Shown here piece after piece: positions 20,891-24,426 of a stretch of DNA of 24,426 bases (positions are counted from its first letter, which is position 1; every line of letters starts with the position of its first letter). The notes under the pieces are model-generated. The model did no database searches and was not told the DNA's origin. It was given only the letters and a program-made list of their open reading frames with translations. Source of the DNA: Priapulus caudatus (lineage: Eukaryota; Priapulida; Priapulimorpha; Priapulimorphida; Priapulidae); contig NW_014577083.1 of the NCBI RefSeq assembly GCF_000485595.1, positions 490,180 through 514,605 on the forward strand, read 5' to 3'. The position numbers and the translations under genes are program-made.

Positions 20891-21480
20891 GCGCAGAAGC
20901 TCTCTTCTCTCTCCTCGTCGTCTCCTCTTCTCTCTCTGCGTCTCTCTCTTTCTATACTCTCACTATCGCCACAGTCTTTTCATCTCTCTCTCTCGGCCTC
21001 TCCAGGCTCATCGCTCTCCTGCTCTGCCTGACGCGCCTCTCCCCATCTCTTGTCGCAGCGTTCGTCGATAGCGGAGTCTCTGCGTCTCTTCTCTCGCGCT
21101 CTCATCCCGTCTCTGACTGCTCTTTCGGCCCTCCTCGCTCTCTCTCTCTCTCTCTCTCGTCTCCTCTCTCGCTGGGCGGCTCTCGTCTCTCCTCTCATTT
21201 CTACCTCTCTCTGGAGCGTCGACCGTATGTTCGGTCTTTTCTCGCCTCTATCTCGCGTCTCAGCGCTCTCCTGTCTCGGTCTCTTCGTGCTCCGATGTCG
21301 ACGGGGTCGCGGCCTCCGCTCTCTCACTGGTTCGGTGGCCGCGTCGGGCGTCTGTCACTACTCCTGCTCGGTCCGGTTTCGTCTCTCTCTCTCTCCATCT
21401 CTACTCTCCTCTCTCTCTCTCTCACTCTCACTATCTCTGTCTCTCTGAGATAGTGAGAATGAGAGAGAGAGAAAGAGGGG
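20891..21480 (+). repeat. Degenerate (CT)n tract ending in a CT-to-GA fold-back
   Basis: About 550 bases of CT-dominated sequence broken by GCG, CGT and TCG interruptions, becoming purer CT at 21,381-21,437. The pattern then flips to GA. Bases 21,412-21,437 pair with 21,447-21,472 at 25 of 26 positions across a 9-base loop. Long frames on both strands encode Ser/Leu-rich or Arg/Glu-rich polymers, as expected from CT/GA repeats. Confidence 0.9.
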
Positions 21481-23177
21481 GAGAGAGAAATGCATGTATC
21501 ATTGAGCGTGGGGGGGGGAGACCGCCCGTGCCTTACCACCCGCCTCCTGCCACATTCCTCACAAATCATCGTGCCGCGCTTTACGCGAGATCTCGCGATG
21601 AAACGCCGAGTGCAGGCGTTCGCCCCGAAAGAATTCCACAGTTGTTGTTGTTGTCCGGGGGGTGCTCTGCGAGGAGGGGGAGAGGGTGGAGGTTGTTCGT
21701 GCCACAGCAGGAGACAGTAAATTATGATAATTTCGCAGCGGTCTGCCTGAATGACGCCGTCCGCGTTCATTCACGGTGCGGGGCACCCGCCGTCCCACAG
21801 CCGGTGCTACGGACCATACCTGACATGGTATGCGTACAGCTTGCCTTTGTCGAATAGGCAATTAATATGCTTTAGCTTTTGTGTGGATGGGCTTGAGCTT
21901 TGGCCTGATACCCAGTCGTGGAGACAGGTGCCGCGTATGTTGGACATCGTCAGTGCACGCGGTCGAGGATGGCCTCGATGTTGTGTTGGATTGAAACTAA
22001 ACGGTTCATGCTTGCTTTTTGAATTTTTTTTTATCGTATTTTAAAATCTGAAACGTATCTAATTATGAATTGATAAATCATTCTATTATTTAATTACATA
22101 TCTTTCCGTGCGGGTCGCAATATCTGCTTTTGAATAGATTCTGAAGGGACAAAACACTAGTCGCATTTCACTCTCGCGCGCGCATGGTAACCGAAAAGCC
22201 TTTCATGGCAATTCTTCACCAAGCGAACTGGAATGGTGAGTGATCCGTAAAGCATGAATATATTTTAAAGATCGCGCTATCCACGCGCCCTGCGAGCAGC
22301 TTCATTGTGAACGAGGTGTGTACCTGTGTGAGTGACTAGGTGATATTAGCGGCAGGTACGTGTGTACCATAACGATCCCGCAATCATCGGAACCTCGGTG
22401 TATGAACAGAGGCAACGGTCGCATTATGCTTCTGCCCGTTGCGTAGCAATGCTGTTGTTGGTACGGGCAATATTTTGTTCATCCTATATTTCCCCGCTTT
22501 CGTCCGCTTGTGCGTTACTGCGGTGCGTTACGACTAGATTAGCGAGTATTTAGATGACGGTGGTTTTCCGTTATGTTGCGGGGCTCGTACTCAAGCACCT
22601 CCCGTGTAGCGCTACTCCGCAGCAAATTCAGGACGTTTTCAGGCACATGATTTCACGGGTAAATCCAAAAACGTGTTTCCACTTTATTAAGCAGTTCATT
22701 TAGGCTGAGCAACTCTCGTTTCCAGTTCCCATGATACCATCACCATGACAGCTAAATATTAGGACGAGATGGAAATGTATTTCTATTGCATGCTGTTTTC
22801 CCCTGGCAGCGCTAATGCAGTGTGCAGCTTCGCTGAATGGGTGGCATCATTTCTGAAATTGCTTTCTTGGTTCGCGGCTATAAAAAAAAAATCATTTCCG
22901 ATCTTGGATTTATACGGCGAGACAAACATTATTCGGAGTCTAGCAGGTGCAATCGGGCACACCGCAGCTCCCATTACAAACCACATCAACGTAGTCCGAA
23001 TATGGACGAGAAGAACTCGGGCGTGCAACTTCCGCCCTCGGCGTGTTACGTGGCGGCCGTAAACAATGCTTGTTGTCGTGAAACGCCGGCCTGTTGATGA
23101 CCGCTGGGGATGTTTGATGTCGCAACCGACCCCTGCAACGCGGAACATGATAGATGAAGATGAAACCCCACCGCAAG
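21481..23177. other. Intergenic, no gene supported
   Basis: GC-rich at 21,500-21,830, then mixed. Overlapping frames of 75-135 codons at 21,450-21,860 are GC-driven and unrecognised. A GAATG/GTGAGT donor-like site lies at 22,235/22,236 after a 17-codon frame. A TTG run (21,642-21,653) and an A10 run (22,882-22,891) are the only simple repeats. Confidence 0.45.
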
Positions 23178-23500
23178 CACTCTCCGTAAACCTCCAGTAA
23201 CGACATCACCGTGTCATACTACCTTCAGTATCGTCCAGCAACATTTCTTGATCTCCCTATGACCATCAGCAACCTCCCGTGACCGCAGTAATCTTCAACG
23301 GTGATGAGTAATGTCCAGAGATACGCACTGATATCTAGATATCCTTCAGTGTAAGATCGAGTGACTGTAGTAACCTCTACATAATATCAAGCAATGTATC
23401 CGGATCGCCACTAATCTCCCGTAACCACCAGCAAACATAATGACATCTAGTAATCGCAGTAACTTCTACATGCACTGAACACAAGAAATCACCAGTAGCC
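23178..23500 (+). repeat. Degenerate array, period about 10-11 bp
   Basis: Words resembling CCAGTAACCT recur about every 10-11 bases, often adjacent: CTCCGTAAAC, CTCCAGTAAC, CCAGCAACAT, CAGCAACCT, CCCGTGACCG, CAGTAATCTT, TAGTAACCTC, CCACTAATCT, CCCGTAACCA, CTAGTAATCG, CAGTAACTTC. The unit is short and strongly diverged. No frame reads through it. It is best described as an old short-period satellite. Confidence 0.6.
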
Positions 23501-23827
23501 GTAGTCGTGGCGAACTAACTGAACTAAGAGACCTAGAGTAATTAATATCTATGTATTCTCTTTATTAATCATTAAAATAAATTCCAAATGAATAAAACCG
23601 CTATACTAAAATTGCACAAGGTGTATTAAATAATTTGTTGTATATTAATCTGCAGTAAATCACTTTTGATTAAAACGTGATATAAAAAGAGGATATAGAT
23701 GGCAGGACTCCTGATAAATCATACCTAAGCGTAGTCTTTACTTACGTATACATAGAGGGCAGCGTAAAAATAACAGCAAATCCCGTATATACAAATAATG
23801 TCGATTACTGTAAGACTAAATGCATTA
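23501..23827. other. AT-rich spacer, no gene seen
   Basis: Unique, low-GC sequence between the short-period array and the palindromic insertion. Confidence 0.55.
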
Positions 23828-23903
23828 ATTATACCAAGAGCATATTAAGAAGGTTTCTTAATAAAGGCTTCTTAAAGCCTTCTTAATACGCTCTTGATTA
23901 TAC
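23828..23903. mobile_element. 62-bp palindromic insertion with 7-bp direct repeats
   Basis: The perfect direct repeat ATTATAC occurs at 23,828-23,834 and 23,897-23,903. Between them lies a 62-base palindrome, 23,835-23,896. Its outer arms CAAGAGCATATTAAGAAGG and CCTTCTTAATACGCTCTTG pair at 18 of 19 positions. Two nested hairpins lie inside: TTAAGAA-GGT-TTCTTAA (23,845-23,861) and AAGGCTT-CTTA-AAGCCTT (23,864-23,881). A near-complete inverted repeat bounded by a target-site duplication is the layout of a miniature inverted-repeat (MITE or fold-back) element moved by a transposase encoded elsewhere. It has no coding capacity. The family is not identified; a hairpin RNA precursor is an alternative. 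Confidence 0.6.
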
Positions 23904-24426
23904 TACTTGTCGTGTCGTGTTTACACGGGTAAATGATCCGGTGGATTTTTGGATATGCGTTTGGGAATGAAAGGTCTATCACATATGATCAATGTGAATC
24001 GGAACAGTGAAATACTGTTTTGCTAAGAATAACATATGAATGCTCACTCACAAACACCGGCAAATGTGCAAATACAACGAAGCGCATGCGCATGCGCACG
24101 TGTGAGCACTGTTTATTTACTAAAAATTATCGGAAGAGTGTTGTGATCGATCACTGGAGATTTATCTCATTGTTTATTACTGCATTCCAATCCCATATAT
24201 CGACTTTTAATAATACACTAGAAATATTTAACAAAAGAAATAGAAAATGTTCCTATAGTAAAATACGCTAGGTAAAAGAGCATCCAAACCAACACATAAG
24301 ACTTAATGGTTTATGTTTTCTTGATTAGTATGTTCGACTAGTGCATTCAACGTTTCAATATGCATTACCGCTGAGCATGATCTTCTTTTATATCCGCTTC
24401 ATTGTGGTGAAAACATATTTCTGTTG
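23904..24426. other. Intergenic to window end
   Basis: AT-rich sequence with no supported gene. An 83-codon plus-strand frame at 24,020-24,271 runs through the CG-rich palindrome and is unrecognised. The only notable site is the GCGCATGC element. Confidence 0.5.
24082..24102. promoter_or_regulatory. NRF1-like GCGCATGCGC palindrome plus E-box
   Basis: Bases 24,082-24,097 (GCGCATGCGCATGCGC) form a perfect 16-bp palindrome containing two overlapping copies of GCGCATGCGC. That is the core recognised by NRF1 and its insect orthologue Ewg. The word CACGTG overlaps its right end at 24,097-24,102. The surroundings are AT-rich, so the motif stands out. Promoter function is inferred. Confidence 0.4.

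Noticed and set aside
20773-21453. 226-codon Ser/Leu-rich plus frame and the Arg/Glu-rich minus frame opposite
   Set aside because: Both follow from degenerate CT/GA repeats, which encode Ser-Leu or Arg-Glu in the relevant frames. Simultaneous opening on both strands is typical of such repeats.

Overview
The window looks like nuclear DNA of an animal, most likely an arthropod. It has no operon structure, no run of long open frames and no bacterial ribosome-site/ORF pairing. It is dense in microsatellites of every common class: TA, CA/GT, CT/GA, GTAT, AGC, TTG and CTAA. Between them lie AT-rich stretches with homeodomain-like TAATTA words. CpG is not visibly depleted, as in lightly methylated arthropod genomes; Hymenoptera is one possibility, but this is an impression and not a taxonomic call. 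I recognise no known protein family, tRNA, rRNA, snRNA or conserved miRNA. Nearly every apparent ORF is either a translated simple repeat or a short chance frame.

Layout. Bases 1-3,000 are intergenic sequence with a TA tract, a tight cluster of CACGTG E-boxes (691-750) and related octamer-like words between 1,146 and 2,030. Bases 3,000-4,250 hold AGC, 20-bp, TA and CA/GT repeats around a GC-rich core. Bases 4,250-9,690 are mostly unique, broken by a large GT/GTAT block at 5,985-6,198. Bases 9,734-10,828 are a unique-looking 1.1 kb segment framed by microsatellites. Bases 10,830-13,860 are intergenic. Bases 13,870-14,480 are repeats around a 10-N assembly gap. Bases 14,480-16,800 contain the only protein-like open frame, on the minus strand at 15,369-15,659. 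Bases 16,850-18,830 are long, irregular GT and GTAT arrays. Bases 19,463-20,755 are a second copy of the 9.7-10.8 kb segment with a very high density of small insertions. Bases 20,890-21,480 are a CT tract that flips to GA. The rest is intergenic, with a degenerate array of about 10-11 bp period (23,178-23,500) and a 62-bp palindrome flanked by a perfect 7-bp direct repeat (23,828-23,903).

The most interesting biological signal is that 62-bp fold-back element with its apparent target-site duplication. The most consequential technical signal is evidence that the assembly is unreliable here. The left flank of the N gap repeats a sequence found 10.7 kb upstream. The 1.1 kb segment occurs twice, clean at one place and with raw-long-read-like errors at the other. 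Gene order and copy number across 9.7-21 kb should therefore not be taken at face value. No set of genes working together can be inferred from this window.
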